Under the pieces are notes generated by a model. That model had not been told where the DNA came from, did not search any database, and saw only the letters and a list, made by a program, of their open reading frames with translations. Below, one piece after another: positions 1 to 12,089 of a DNA stretch of 64,000 bases. Made by a program: the position numbers and the translations under genes. Numbering within the stretch: position 1 is the stretch's first letter; each line of letters opens with the position of its first letter. Location: NCBI GenBank assembly GCA_043228905.1, contig JBHGNT010000121.1:1-64000 (forward strand), given 5' to 3'. Source of the DNA: Azolla caroliniana (lineage: Eukaryota; Polypodiophyta).

Positions 1-1962
1 AACACATATAAGTTGGAGCCTCAAATCTTGAGCAATGGGTTCATTGTTGTGCTCATTATAAGAAAGCGACCAATTGCTCCTAAAATGGCTTTACAGTTCT
101 TATCCATTGCACTAGGAATGAAAAAGGTAACATTTCTCATCAAAAGGCAATGTTGATATAAAGGTACCTTCATTATTAACCTATGAATGCTAGACATGAT
201 TGCGTGGCCCTTTGGCATTGCTTAAAAAAAGTATTTTCGTTGGTTGTGGAGAGATGATGGAGCAATTGACCTATATCCCATTTAGTGGTGCTCACACAAG
301 TGGTTGATGTATGACCCATTTTGTTGTACTTGAAAGAGGCACAACCTTTGTCCTCTAGCTTTGGTTTGGAACCTAGGCATGGATCAATGGATATCATTGT
401 CAGCTTTTTATATTGAAATAAGCATCAAACTAAAGAAAATAAATAATATATAATATATATGGTTGTCAATTGAACTATATAGCATGCATGGTGAGGTATT
501 ATTATGATCAAAACTAATAATAAGAAATGAAATAAAATATTAGGAAAAGAATGGATTAAGGTTGCATAATCATACTAAGGCTCCCAAAGAAATGGGAAGA
601 GACAAAAACAAAGCCTTACCACCTCTCATTCCATTGAGTATGAACTTATATTATACCTTGGGAGTCAAGTAGACTATCGGTTCGAAAAACAAGGGCTTTG
701 ACTCACCAACATAGGCTTTGAAATGTATTGAAGAGGTAGCTGATCTCCTTCATATAGTTGAGCTCATTGGTCTCCCAATTTGCCATGTCCCATGTCATTA
801 TGGGTTAGTCCCAACTTAGTTTGGAAACTAACTGTAATTCAAGACGAGAACATCCTAGTCAGAGGTGAACCGAACCTTCATGGTTTGCTACAACTTATTT
901 CCATTTTGCATGATGATTTGATGAACACAATATATAAGAACAAGTATATGGACTAGAAAACAACTTACATATTACAATAAATCAATAAATACAAACCAAT
1001 GAATGCAACTACATCTTTTTTGGGAGTCAAATGCATCACGATTCACAATAAATAATTGACAATCATTTATAAAATTCTCGTTAAAATATGCAAATTATTT
1101 GATCACAACAAGTTTAACTCATTTTATTAGTTTATAGAATCTCAATTACATTAAATAAGCAAGGCAATATCCATTTTATACTCTTGGGGTTTCTCATAAT
1201 GCCAAAACTACCCCTAGTCACACTCATGTCAACATGCACTGTTTTGATCTTATGGAAAATACTAAGGGTATATCATGTACGAGGGAGGGGTACTTATAAT
1301 ATTTTTCCTTTAATTGATGCAAGATAAGCATAGAAATCAATTGAATGGCGAAAATAGGGGTTGAATACCATTGTTCATGAGGAACTCTTTATGCATATGA
1401 AAAGGGATTGCAGTTGTCAATATAGATTTTGATAGTGAGAGTTTAGATAATTATTCAAGCTAAAATAATCAGAATTGGTTACATCCTTAAAATCTTGGCC
1501 GTATTCGAAGTCTAGCAATAGTGCACCATATTGTACGAGGGGGAAAAGGGGAACTCACACATGCAAATATTCCCTTTAAATGTGCCAACGGTTTACAATG
1601 TTCATGGGGTTGATATTCATTTATGTATACAGGTAAGCTCATCTTAACATCATAAAGTTTAGAGTTGCAACTTGTCCCACGATCAACCATATTGTGATGC
1701 GCTTACCTATTCAAAATATTTTTGTACTTATTTCTTCAAAAAAAGTGTGGGGCTTGCATTAAATGTGGGGTTCTTTTTACTATGGTGTGTGACAGTAGCA
1801 ACTTCCCTAGGTCGAGTATGTATCATCACATTTTATGGCATAACGTACTTGTTCATTCTAAGCAAATAAACTGAGAAGTAAAAACTAGAGTTTGGTGGGA
1901 GTTGGAGCTTGGCGTCACACTGTTCTTATTAAATCCTCGGCTTTCCCTTATTAAATTCTCTC

Positions 1963-2000
1963 TCTCTCACACACACACACGTGCGCGTGCGCGCACGCAG
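1963..2000. repeat. Compound CT / CA / GTGCGC microsatellite
   Basis: A CT run passes into a CA run and then an alternating purine-pyrimidine GTGCGCGTGCGCGCAC stretch. The last part is self-complementary and of the type that can adopt Z-DNA. Confidence 0.85.
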
Positions 2001-2586
2001 GAGCACACAATTATATTAATTGGAAGTAAAAACACAACTTATTAGCTTGCTCTACCTCTATGGGTAGAGGGACATCATGTAAAGCCATTAGAAAACATGA
2101 ATATGCGTTTGAGGAAATGATCACCACATGCTCCTTTATCCAAACTTTGCACATGAGAATGCCTTTCAACTTCTTAACATATGCTTTCACCCCATTTCTA
2201 TCATCCAACATGAAAGCATTACACATATTTCAATTGTGCTACAACCCCCAATATTGTAAGAATTGGAACAAGGCCTCTCCAACTCATCATTTTGACCATT
2301 TTAGACATACTCAAGAAAAACCCATTATTGAGGTCTCACGTACAACGGGATAAAACTAGCTAAATCTTTGATAAATACTCCACATTTATGAGTTGTAGGT
2401 CATTTAATGAACCTATATGTATGACATGTCTTCCAATGGAATGGTGCAAAAGGAGTATGCATTTGACCCCATTCCTTGTTTGCTTGTGTCTCAACCTAAT
2501 GGGAGCCCACCAATCATGATTCTCCATATTAATACCTTTGTGCAAATTTGTAAATGGGAATGTTAACCACATTACATTATTTGCCA

Positions 2587-2625
2587 CCTCTCTCTCTCTC
2601 TCTCATCATCATCATCATCATCTCT
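2587..2625. repeat. CT then ATC trinucleotide microsatellite
   Basis: A CT dinucleotide tract is followed directly by about six ATC units and a second short CT tract. Confidence 0.85.
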
Positions 2626-3824
2626 CACACCACTTTTCATGTGTTCATTTATTCGTCATTATTTGTTAAATGTTAATGCCAAGAAATGTACATATTCAAA
2701 GCTATTTCCTTTATTCAAGATGTCTATCTTGCACATCTACGGTGCCATATTCTTAAGAATTGATCTCATCTTTCATTCAATTATCTTCACTGCTCGTAGT
2801 AATCATTTGTTACAATGGGATGGTTGAGTCAAGAACAAACAAGACATTACATGTTGATCATATGCATGATTTTTGAAACAAGCTTACATATTTTTGTTTT
2901 ATAAGCAGTATTCCCCAACAAAGTTGTCTAATTATGTTATGTAAGTACAAAAACCCAACAAGTTTCACAAAATGAGTTTAATTACCGAACCATAATTCAA
3001 TTATGAAGTGTAAGGTTTTACAATAAAGGTTCAAAGAGGCATCACAAATAAACAATAGACTAGCCTTGTTCATAAAAAAAAAACAGAGCATAATTGCAAC
3101 CAACAACTACGTGAAGGAAATGACTGGCCATTAACTAATCTAGCAAAATAAGTGGTGGTGGTAAAAAGAGCAAATAGCTTTTCAAACTAATCTTCTTTAG
3201 AAAATAGTAGAATTCCCTCGTGAATATACTTTGGACATGAAAAAAAAGGAATGAAGTATGTGTAGTTCCCAATAGCAACCAACATCATGACAACGACAAC
3301 AACACGTCTACAAACGTGTAATTATGGTCTTTGGTCAACGAACTAATCCAACGAAAGAATTGCTAAGGGTAAAAGAAGACGCATTTCACAACATATGATG
3401 GTCCCTAGGTTGCCCGAAACCTACAAAATGTTTGTTGGTGCGACTTAATGTGATACAAAACAAAGTGCAACCCAACATAAACTTACAACACATGGGCCAA
3501 ATGACCAAATTGATGTACATAGGAGCAAAAAAATGACGACAAGAAGAAGAGGAAGAAGCAACACGTGAAGAGAAGGAACAGAGTTCAACAACGAGTGTAA
3601 TAGATGAGGTTGAGGATTCAAGAGACAAACATGAGCACCTCACCACACCGCACAACCTGCCACCACTACCAGCCATCGGGGACACTTGTACATATATGGA
3701 CCAGGGAGATAAAAACAACGGCCACAACAACAGGTGTGTGTAAATGAATGGCACTCTAGTGTGGTTCCCATGAAAGAAGGCCTTAAAAAGGTAAAGAGAA
3801 GGAAGGGGTGATAACTCTAAGTGC

Positions 3825-3948
3825 GTATGTATGTATATATTTATTATGTATGCATGTATGCATGTATGTGTATTGGCCAATGGCCATTGTATGTATGGGT
3901 GGGTGGGTGTTCACAAGAGAGAAAAGACAAGCCATTTAACACACACCC

Positions 3949-3979
<31 letters not shown>

Positions 3980-4155
3980 AAAAAAAAAAAAAAACAAACA
4001 AATAAATAAATTTGGGTGGTTTTCATTTCAAGCGGTTTTCTATACTCCCCTACCCAAAAAGACACAAAAGGTTGTTTTTTTTGGAAGGTGGTTTCTGCCC
4101 TGCCCTGTTTGTTATTGGTATGTATGTATGTATGTATGTATGTACATACATACTT
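3825..4155. repeat. Low-complexity cluster upstream of the RIN4-like gene
   Basis: Contains GTAT/ATGT tetranucleotide runs at about 3825-3870 and 4118-4150, the second ending in an inverted GTACATACATAC arm, and a homopolymer block of about 24 C followed by about 25 A at 3946-3994. The lengths of such homopolymers are unreliable in assemblies. Confidence 0.85.
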
Positions 4156-4289
4156 CAAAGCCCCCCCCCCCCGCACGTGCGGACCTCCCTCTCTGCTTGC
4201 TCCTCCTGCTCTTTTCTGGTTTTGCTCTTCTTCTTCATCTTCATTCCAGTGAAGTGGGTCGCCTCTGTGAAGTAGTAGAAGACGTGAGA

Positions 4290-4500
4290 GAGATATGGCT
4301 ATGGCTATGGCTATGGCTATGCCTACCCTCCCCACCTCCTCTGTATTATTCATCCCGCCCTACTACAAACCTCCTCATCACAAATCGCCTTAAGTTCCAT
4401 CCTTCATCGCCACCACCACTTCGTCTCTCATCCATCATCCATCATCCATCATCCATCATCCTTCATCCTTTCATTATCTTCATCCTTCATCCTTCGTCAA
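4290..4500. repeat. GCTATG hexamer and CATC/TCCATCA repeats in the 5' leader region
   Basis: Around 4293-4322 the hexamer GCTATG repeats about five times. From about 4430 to 4460 the heptamer TCCATCA repeats about four times, followed by diverged CATCCTT units. They lie 100-300 bases before the RIN4-like start codon, probably in its promoter or 5' UTR. Confidence 0.75.
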
Positions 4501-4601
4501 TCAGCATCATTATCATCGATTTGCTAATCAATCATCCATTGCCGATCATCTTCTCTCTCCTTCATCACAACCTCCGTTTTCAGTAACAGCGCAAGCCAGC
4601 C

Positions 4602-7116
4602 ATGCCGGTGAGTTTTAGTTTGATGGCCTTAGAAAATTAGCATTTTGACCCCTTAGTGTTGCTTTCTTTTTGTAGCCCTGTTTCTGCTCTACTCTAATCT
4701 TAATTTCTGTATGTTTTATACGATATGCTCACCCTCGTTTCTTTGGATTTAATTTAAGACAATCTAAGCGACTTTCACATGTACAAGAAGGCATGCAAGA
4801 ACGCTATCTTTGTGTCAGTTTTTGGAAGTATTGTGATCAAAGAGTGAGTGACACAGACTATCGCAAAGTAGTAATGAAGACGCTTGAGTACTTTGTTTTG
4901 TGTCGGATTCTGGTTGTATATGATCAAAGAGTGTGTGAATCAGGAACCATCAGAATCATGAGCTGCTTAAGAAGGAACAAGATGTCATTGCATCGTTTTG
5001 GACAGAGCATTTTCAAGTGGAAAATCAATCTTTTTTGTGGTGACAATGGTCTGTTGTGATCAGTATGTAATAGGAGGCCATTATAATCATTCACTAAATT
5101 CGGAGCTTTTTGGGAGCATGTGGACTTATAAATATCTATGGGTTTTTTTAGTGAGTTGAAGAACAGGCTCACGAACTCTTGGCAATGCTTTTAACAAGGC
5201 TAAATATGAGTCTTAAAAGAACAATGTCAATCATTCGACTCTCTTTTAGGACGTGTTCGAAGTCCGGTATTGTTGTGTGGTGCGAGATGTGAAAATGAGC
5301 CAATTTGATGGAAAGTAATTCGTGATGAAGATAAGAGTATCCATCCATAGGTTTCTCTGTCATATGTAGCTCTCGACAAACATAATGGATGTACTACTAT
5401 ATCGACCATTCGGGGCATGCATCCCTAGCAATTTGTCTGTGCCGTTGTTTCAATGGTGTTTGCACAAGGGAAGAAATTTTGGTACCACCATCTGAAGAAT
5501 ATAAGTTTGTGATAACATGGCTTTTGACTAGTTTTTCCCTCACATTTCATCATCATCTTTTTTGTGAACTTGGAAATATGCCATACGAAAGAGCTTTTCT
5601 TGGACATTCCATTTGTATCATTTGCAATCTTTTCCCAAGGTAGTGTGTTGTCAGCATGGAATCTTGTGACACATCACATAAAGGCAAGACCCATTGCCTA
5701 ACTAACGTTTTACTTATTTTCTTTTCTCATTGAGTATGGCCCTGGATTATGTCCTGTATGTGTTCTTGCATTTAGATCACTTCTGGTTGCATACATATAT
5801 AGTTAGTGGCAGTACATATAACTTGAAAGTGCTTGTTTCTGTGAGAGTGACATGCCAAATTTTTTGATTTGTTTTTCCTTCTTCCTTTGTCACATAGCAG
5901 TGGCCAGATGTCACAGTCCCAAAGTTCGGGAACTGGGATGAAAATGGTGACTACAGCATTGTTTTCGATAAAGCCCGAGCTGATAAAGAGAGGTTTTTTC
6001 CTACGTACAAAGAAGATCACAAAGATGCTTCAACACATCAACAACATAAAGTTGATGTTCCTGACCCAACAGCTGCAAGAGTACTACATCAAGCATCATC
6101 ACATAATAAGACTCGAACTACTACAGAACATGGATATAATGCGGTTGATATGCCATCTGGTGGAAAAAAAATATTAGGAGATCATCATAGAATCAATAAC
6201 ATTCATGGAAATCACTGGCCCTCGTTGGGTAATGGGTCTACTTACAATAATAATATACCGATCTCGTCTTTGGATCAACAACAGCCTAGAACAAGAGGGA
6301 TACAACATACAAAACCAGCGATTTTATTTGGAACTGGAAGACAGCATTTTGTTGATGGGATTCCATCATCTGCAACGATCTCTAGATCGCAACGAAGCCA
6401 TGAAGGATCAGGAAGAGCTAGTGATCCGGTAGAGAAGATTTACTTATACAAAAAAATTGAGTGAAAACAAATCAAAAGAACAGATTCTAATAGCTCATTT
6501 TATTCCTTCTTTATTTTGTAAAAAAGGTTCCTTTCCAGCCTGAGAAAGGTTCTGTTTTGCCGAAATTTGGTGATTGGGATGCTTCTAATGCAACATCTGG
6601 GGAAGGTTTTACAGTGATTTTTAACCGAGCACGTGACGAGAAGAAGTCACAATTCACACCAGAAAGCACATCAAAACCTGTCTCTCCTTTACGAGGACAA
6701 GGAGACGAAGATTTATACCAAAACCGAAGATCTCCCAACGTGAAGAAAAAAGGAAAGGTAAGAAATGGTAAAATACCAAATCATATTTGTTTTGATCGAA
6801 ATGACATTGTGTTACTATAAAGAAGCTATAGATAATTCTTTTCCCTCAGATTTTATATAAAACTCGGAAGAAATCAGTTAATTCTTCTCTCTTAGATTTA
6901 ATATAAGAAGTCGGAAGAAATTGAGATATTGCCACTAGCGACATAACATCCAGACCTTTTTTTTTGCTGAGCGTCTCACCTAAATTCATACTCTAACTCG
7001 GCGTATTTTTGCTGTCGTTGATTGTATCAAGAGACACATGAAACTGATGGATTCTTCTTTGGATTTTGTAGGGATGGTTTAACACCTTTTGTTGCATTGA
7101 TCCCACTCAGCAATGA
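4602..7116 (+). CDS. RIN4/NOI-domain protein (immune regulator family), 4 coding exons
   Basis: RIN4-type proteins are plasma-membrane scaffolds of plant immunity that bacterial effectors target; small NOI relatives share the motif. The exons I read are 4602-4607 (ATG CCG only), 5901-6428, 6527-6757 and 7072-7116, all joined in phase 0 at GT-AG introns, giving about 269 residues. A first NOI motif lies near residues 8-30 (VPKFGNWD, then a Y-x-x-x-F-D-K-A-R block). A second lies near 188-215 (LPKFGDWD, then FTVIFNRARDEK). Both match the P-x-F-G-x-W core cleaved by AvrRpt2 in family members. The last exon encodes GWFNTFCCIDPTQQ, a tryptophan plus paired-cysteine tail like the acylated RIN4 C-terminus. 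The linker is Asn/His/Gln-rich and disordered. Exon 3 has a second in-phase acceptor 12 bases downstream (6539). The family call is firm; the orthologue and exact exon 2 boundaries are less certain. Confidence 0.85.
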
Positions 7117-10100
7117 CAGGATCCATCTACCATTTTTTCACTTATTTATTTCGTGTTCACGAAATATGTTGTTACAAATATGCCTTTCCCACATGTTTTT
7201 TCATGTTCATGAGATGTGTTATAAATATGATATCATTATCAATATGATCTGTCTTCCTTTTTACATGCTTTTTCATGTTCATGAGTTTTGTTGTTTGAAA
7301 ACAGAGTTCCCTTGATTAATTGATTTGAAACAACAGCAGGTATTGCAGTTACAACCTTCACAAGGAATGAATTTATGAGAGCAATGTTAAAAGTAATTCT
7401 CTTTTCTCCCCCTTCCATATCAATGTCAAACCTTGTTATTTTCAATCGGAGCCTTTTTCTTTTCTTTTTGAATGATGTGAATTGCAATATTCAGCAAATG
7501 ATTAATTTTCTCTCTCAGAGTGTTGATGCTATAGAACATAAGAGCTAAGTTAATATTTTCCTCTCTAAGAAGTTTATATGGTTATTGAGGCTGGGGATAA
7601 TGTTGTTTCACTAAGTTTGCTATGGGTGCTTTCCCCGGATGATTGAGAATGATCGTTGAAAATCAACTGCTATCGCTACATGGAATTTAGTTACTTCAAT
7701 GTACACATTGGCATAATTTCTGGCATTTTTTACTTTTTATAGGATTTTGATTAGGAGCATTCATCTGCTTTGACCTTTCATAGTGGAGGAAGTTTTATGG
7801 CTATTGTAGGGAGTGAGTGCCATTTGAAGGGAAATGGTTTATCAAAAGGTGTCATTATCTCTTCTCATCGTGTTGGGGATATGCCGTAGGACTATGGTTG
7901 TATTTGAGCCACCAGAGCATGTAGATATGGTAATTTGCTTCACATACAATTGTCTCTCTCTCTCTCTCTCTCCATATATATATATATATATATATATATT
8001 CCTCATTGGCACAGGAATATGGTATTTTGTAAACGCTACTACTATGGCCATTAAACATCTAGAAAACCCATGAAGGGCTCTACTCTCCAGACACTATTTT
8101 TTGTTTTAAGCACGTGAAAACAACCAAAGGAAATGAAAGCCTCTTGTGTTTAAAACTACTTCACATACTAGTACATTGAGAGGTGAAGAGATATTGTGTG
8201 TTATAAAAGGCATTCCATTGTACTAGTCCTCGCAGTAGAGCGTGAGAGAACGATGAGCTGAGCCATAGGTTGTAATAGATATTATGAATCAGTCGATCAC
8301 CCCATTCCACAATAGCCTCTATGAATGGAGAATGAGAACAATGTTTGTGATTCTTGGGGATCTTGTTTGTCATAATGTTGCTAAAGCAGAAGTGAAGTAC
8401 ATAAGTGCTTAGTTCACTATGGCAATGATTGGGTCAATGAGCTCTCGATTATATGGTGAGAGGGCCAAGGAGATAATTTTAATGTACATGCATTAAACCA
8501 TGACAATCCCCAAGCATCAAGGTAATTGAACCCATGATATGAAACATAGATACATGAGTAATGGGAAGATGTTGAGAGTATGGACATGTCTATTGCCTTC
8601 CAAAAATGAAAATGCTAACGTAAAGTTTACATTGGAAAGTTATGGGGTCTAATCTAATTTAAGGAAAGGAATTTATATTCAATAGGGAATTACTATCCCA
8701 AGACAACTTTATTGTGTGAATGCATGCCAATTTTATTCTCATTGTAGCATGAAAGTTGTGCATGCCAAAGACCCGCAAAAAAGAACAACTAAGGTTGGTA
8801 GAAGGTGTGAGAACAAAATATGATGTGGTGTAGTGTAAAAAGGGAAAGGTGAACAAGAAAGAGTGTGAAGTGGATATCATTTCGAGTTTTTAATGAAATA
8901 TTGAACATAATATCATGTCTTGTTAAATGTAGACATGACAATTCTGTGTTAAATGTATGTGCAATCCCTTTTTCCATGACAATGATATTAAACTTGTCAA
9001 TTACCATCACATAGTATTTGTATATAATCATAAGACAATGAAAACATAGTGACATGGAAAAAAAAATATGGTGAGTATATGGTGTCAACAATGATTGAAA
9101 GGTGTCCAATAGTATTTTTAATATATAGGTAAAGTTAGAGAGAGAGAAATAAACCACACATATGGGGATCATTTAGATTAGGGAATTGATCATACGAGGA
9201 TCTTCACCTTTATTTTGTAAATTAGATAATAGATTCTGGAATTTGTCATACAACAACAAACTTCACCTTTGTTGTGTTTGTTATAAACAATGTTGACTTG
9301 GAGGATATTTGCAAAAGATCATATAAAGAATTTCCTTCTATTGGGTCATCACAGTGTGTTATGCTAGCGAAAAGTTTCGTCTTCGACTACTTGAACTACC
9401 CATTTGAACATTGGCATGCATACCCAAGACCATGATATTTTGAAGGGGAATTTGAACTAGAACTAGAAAGTTTTAAAGCCCACGTTTTACTACTTAGCCA
9501 TCATGTGAATGACAAAATTTCCATTATTATTAAAACACATGAAAAAACATGACCTCATTTGATGCAAAAGTCCATATTTTCAAGGAAATTACATCGCAAG
9601 AACAATCGTATTTAGAATGCTATTTATCTCAACCACTTGTTATAATGTGTTAGCCACGGGCTCATTTATTCTATAAAGATTAAAATTGTTTGCTCTACAC
9701 AAAAACATAGAGAGTTGAAAGATGCCGCAATAGAATTATACAAAACCAAATAATGGAAACATTGAATTACGAATATTAATTATCAAGAGAGTAAACGGAT
9801 GTTTCCAAGTAATGCTCCACACATACACACTTATGATTGTGCCAACAAGCAATCAAATGGTAAATTGGTATCATGTACGATGTCCTTCTCAACTTCAAGA
9901 CGAGATCACTATATAAACAAACTTCACAAAATCATATAAAAGATGAAGTGATATGGAGGCAAAGTTCAAACACACTACTCATATGATACCCTTACAACTT
10001 TAAAATATGTGGCAAAGTTCAAAAGAATATTTGCGGAAGTGAAGACACCACACAATGAACAAAGAGGTGTTTTTTTGGAAAAAAAAGAAGAAAAAAAGAA

Positions 10101-10140
10101 GAAAAAAGAGATGTGTAATAGCTAAAATATTGCTTTAAAG
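7117..10140. other. Intergenic AT-rich DNA downstream of the RIN4-like gene
   Basis: No gene, LTR or transposon protein is recognisable on either strand. The first few hundred bases presumably hold the 3' UTR of the RIN4-like gene. A CT/TA microsatellite sits at about 7951-7999. Minus-strand frames of up to 127 codons near 8789-9172 lack any motif. Confidence 0.55.
7951..7999. repeat. CT then TA dinucleotide microsatellite
   Basis: A CT run of about ten units is followed by an uninterrupted TA run of about twelve units. Confidence 0.85.
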
Positions 10141-10599
10141 TAGCTTGATGTTAAAGCATACCAAACATATGTTGGATAGAAATATTTACTTAAGAAAATG
10201 CCAAATTAGATACCAATGTCGGAAACAGGTATGATCTATTTCACAATAACAAAGCACCAACTTGCAACATATTATAAGGAACAAACATGATAAAAAGAAA
10301 ACAGGATTACAGGTTGAAAATAAATACAAATCGGAGACATAGATTCTTCCCTTGACTCCATAAAATAGCTTGATGTTAAAGCATACCAAACATAGGTTGG
10401 ATAGAAAAATTTACTTAAAAAAGTGCCCAATTAGATACCAATGTCGAAAACACCTATGATCTATTTCACAATAACAATGCACCAATTTGCAACATAATAT
10501 ACGGATTCAGGAACAAACAGGATAAAAAGAAAACGATGGATTACAAGTTGAAAATAAATACGAATCAAAGACATAGATTCTTCCCTTGACTACATAAAA
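10141..10599. repeat. Tandem duplication, two units of about 225-235 bp
   Basis: Unit one (10141-10365) and unit two (10366-10599) both begin TAGCTTGATGTTAAAGCATA and end near CTTGACT(C/A)CATAAAA. They stay alignable throughout with scattered substitutions and a small insertion in unit two. Neither encodes anything. Confidence 0.85.
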
Positions 10600-10734
10600 T
10601 TGAAGACCGAGAACACAAAGATACTACATCAAGTCGATATATCATCTCAAGGAAAGAAATGGTCCTAGATTTATTGATATTATGAGTAGCAAGTTATCCC
10701 ATATCTTTTATTTCTCTCTCTCATTTTCTCTAAG

Positions 10735-10738
10735 GAGA

Positions 10739-10773
<35 letters not shown>

Positions 10774-10867
10774 ATCGTAATTAGCTTACCCTAGTTGTAA
10801 GTCGATAACACTACAAGCACTGTGTCTTGCGTTCGAAACCCAATTTCTTGAGCTACACCCATCTGGG

Positions 10868-10901
<34 letters not shown>

Positions 10902-10910
10902 AAGTTTATT
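10735..10910 (+). repeat. tRNA-like (SINE-like) segment between CT microsatellites
   Basis: Between two long CT tracts (about 10741-10771 and 10870-10900) lies a segment ending GTTCGAAACCC, close to the RNA polymerase III B-box consensus GGTTCGANNCC. This resembles the tRNA-derived head of a plant SINE, but I see no convincing A-box. It could also belong to the 5' leader of the LINE that follows. Confidence 0.3.
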
Positions 10911-11069
10911 TTAGCCATTACTTTGTCATACAAGGTTCGATTTTGACAAACTATGGCTTGAATCGAAGCTCACAACAAGATCTATGATATGATCTAAGAA
11001 CTTTAGTTTTGTAATCAACTAAAGCTAACAGGTTTCAAAGGTATTCTTCTCGTAGGGTTTGGTCCTACA

Positions 11070-11929
11070 ATGGCAAACACTCGTAAGGCAGCCACAAAGT
11101 TTGGGAGTATGATCGATAATGAGCCACAATCACCAACGATTCTTGATGCCAATGCAATAAACTCAATCACAATGGACAAAATGCTTATGAGTCACTTGAT
11201 TTCTCTTCAAGAAACTAAAAATAACTAAGGCAAAGAGATTAGGACACTAATGAAAGAGAATGCTAAGCTCCAAATTGTTCATTGAGAATGAAAGTCTTAA
11301 GAAAATGGTTGCAAGATTCCAGAATGTAAGAGAACTTCTTTCGAAATAAATGAGTGCCTTAACAAAATTGAGTTAAAGGAAGCATTAAAAGAAGAAAAAT
11401 TGGACAAGATTTAGCGAGATGTAAGTGAGATGAAAAATATATGCATGATGAAGTCATGGGCTAATGTATGTGGTATCCAACTCATATATTATGCATGTGA
11501 TGAGTCAAGAGAAGAATATAGAAAGTATAGATGTCTGAGAATGGAAAGAACGTGAACGACGATCAAAGAACATTGTTATCCGTGGGATTAAAGGGGGAGA
11601 GTATAAAAACACCTGTATCCCTCGGAAAGGCCATTGGTGAATTCTTTAGCATACATTATGGTATGTCGGATGTCAATGTATATGGGGCACACAGAGTTGG
11701 GAAACATGGTGTTACTCGCTCCGGAGAAAGGACTATTGTATGCACAATGACGGATGATACAAAGAGGAGGATCATACAAGAAAATAGTTGGGTATACCTC
11801 AAAGGTATACAATGCTTTGTGAGTGAAGATCGTACTATATCACAACAAAATGGTCGTTGTAAAACATATGAAGAAAATTTGAGAAATAAGGTTAAGGATG
11901 TGCCTAAAGACGAAAATGTAGGCAAATAG
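11070..11929 (+). pseudogene. LINE ORF1-like protein remnant
   Basis: ORF1 proteins of LINEs are RNA-binding chaperones that coat the element RNA. A start codon at 11070 opens a frame (MANTRKAATKFG) that soon meets stops. The best preserved part is the 132-codon frame at 11531-11929, with the blocks GMSDVNVYGAHRVGK, RTIVCTMTDDTKRRII and YLKGIQCFVSEDRT. These fit the RRM-like core seen in plant LINE ORF1 proteins (an AHRVGK turn followed by an I-V-x-F/C-T strand). Heptad-like sequence upstream would fit the coiled coil, but it is broken by at least four stops or frameshifts. ORF2 of the same element lies on the same strand beyond Copia-1. The family recognition comes from memory of motif layout. 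Confidence 0.6.
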
Positions 11930-12089
11930 GGACACATTGTCGTGAAGTTGACACTTCACGATGTGAAAACAATGTCAAAAATCTATAGAAGTACATTTCC
12001 CATCTGGAGCTTATGACAAGGAGCATGAAGGAATTTTCGGTTCGTGAATCAGAGTTCAGAAGCCCAAGATACAAGCTTTGGAAGGATTA
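11070..12089 (+). mobile_element. LINE-A, 5' segment (ORF1 side)
   Basis: The left part of a non-LTR retrotransposon whose ORF2 resumes beyond Copia-1 at 18715. The 5' end of the element is not defined. The DNA from about 12090 to 12749 may belong to a second old insertion. Confidence 0.6.

Larger units (their letters stand above)
1..3820. other. AT-rich intergenic DNA, no gene recognised
   Basis: Both strands hold only short open frames (under about 165 codons) without recognisable motifs, codon bias or splice-linked continuation. The largest on the minus strand (3386-3880) is low in complexity and runs into microsatellite DNA. I see no transposon protein, tRNA or LTR boundary here. The stretch may contain old, unrecognisable repeat remnants. 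Confidence 0.6.

Noticed and set aside
3386-3880. Minus-strand frame of 164 codons near the RIN4-like gene
   Set aside because: The start lies in a GTAT microsatellite, the composition is of low complexity (Ser/His), and no domain or splice continuation is visible.
3831-4586. 251-codon + strand frame before the RIN4-like gene
   Set aside because: It translates homopolymers and microsatellites (Pro, Lys and Leu-Trp runs) and lies in the promoter/UTR region.
6972-7021. Alternative last exon of the RIN4-like gene ending YFCCR
   Set aside because: It needs a weaker donor (AATG/GTAAAA). The strong donor at 6758 joined to 7072 gives the better GWFNTFCC ending in phase.
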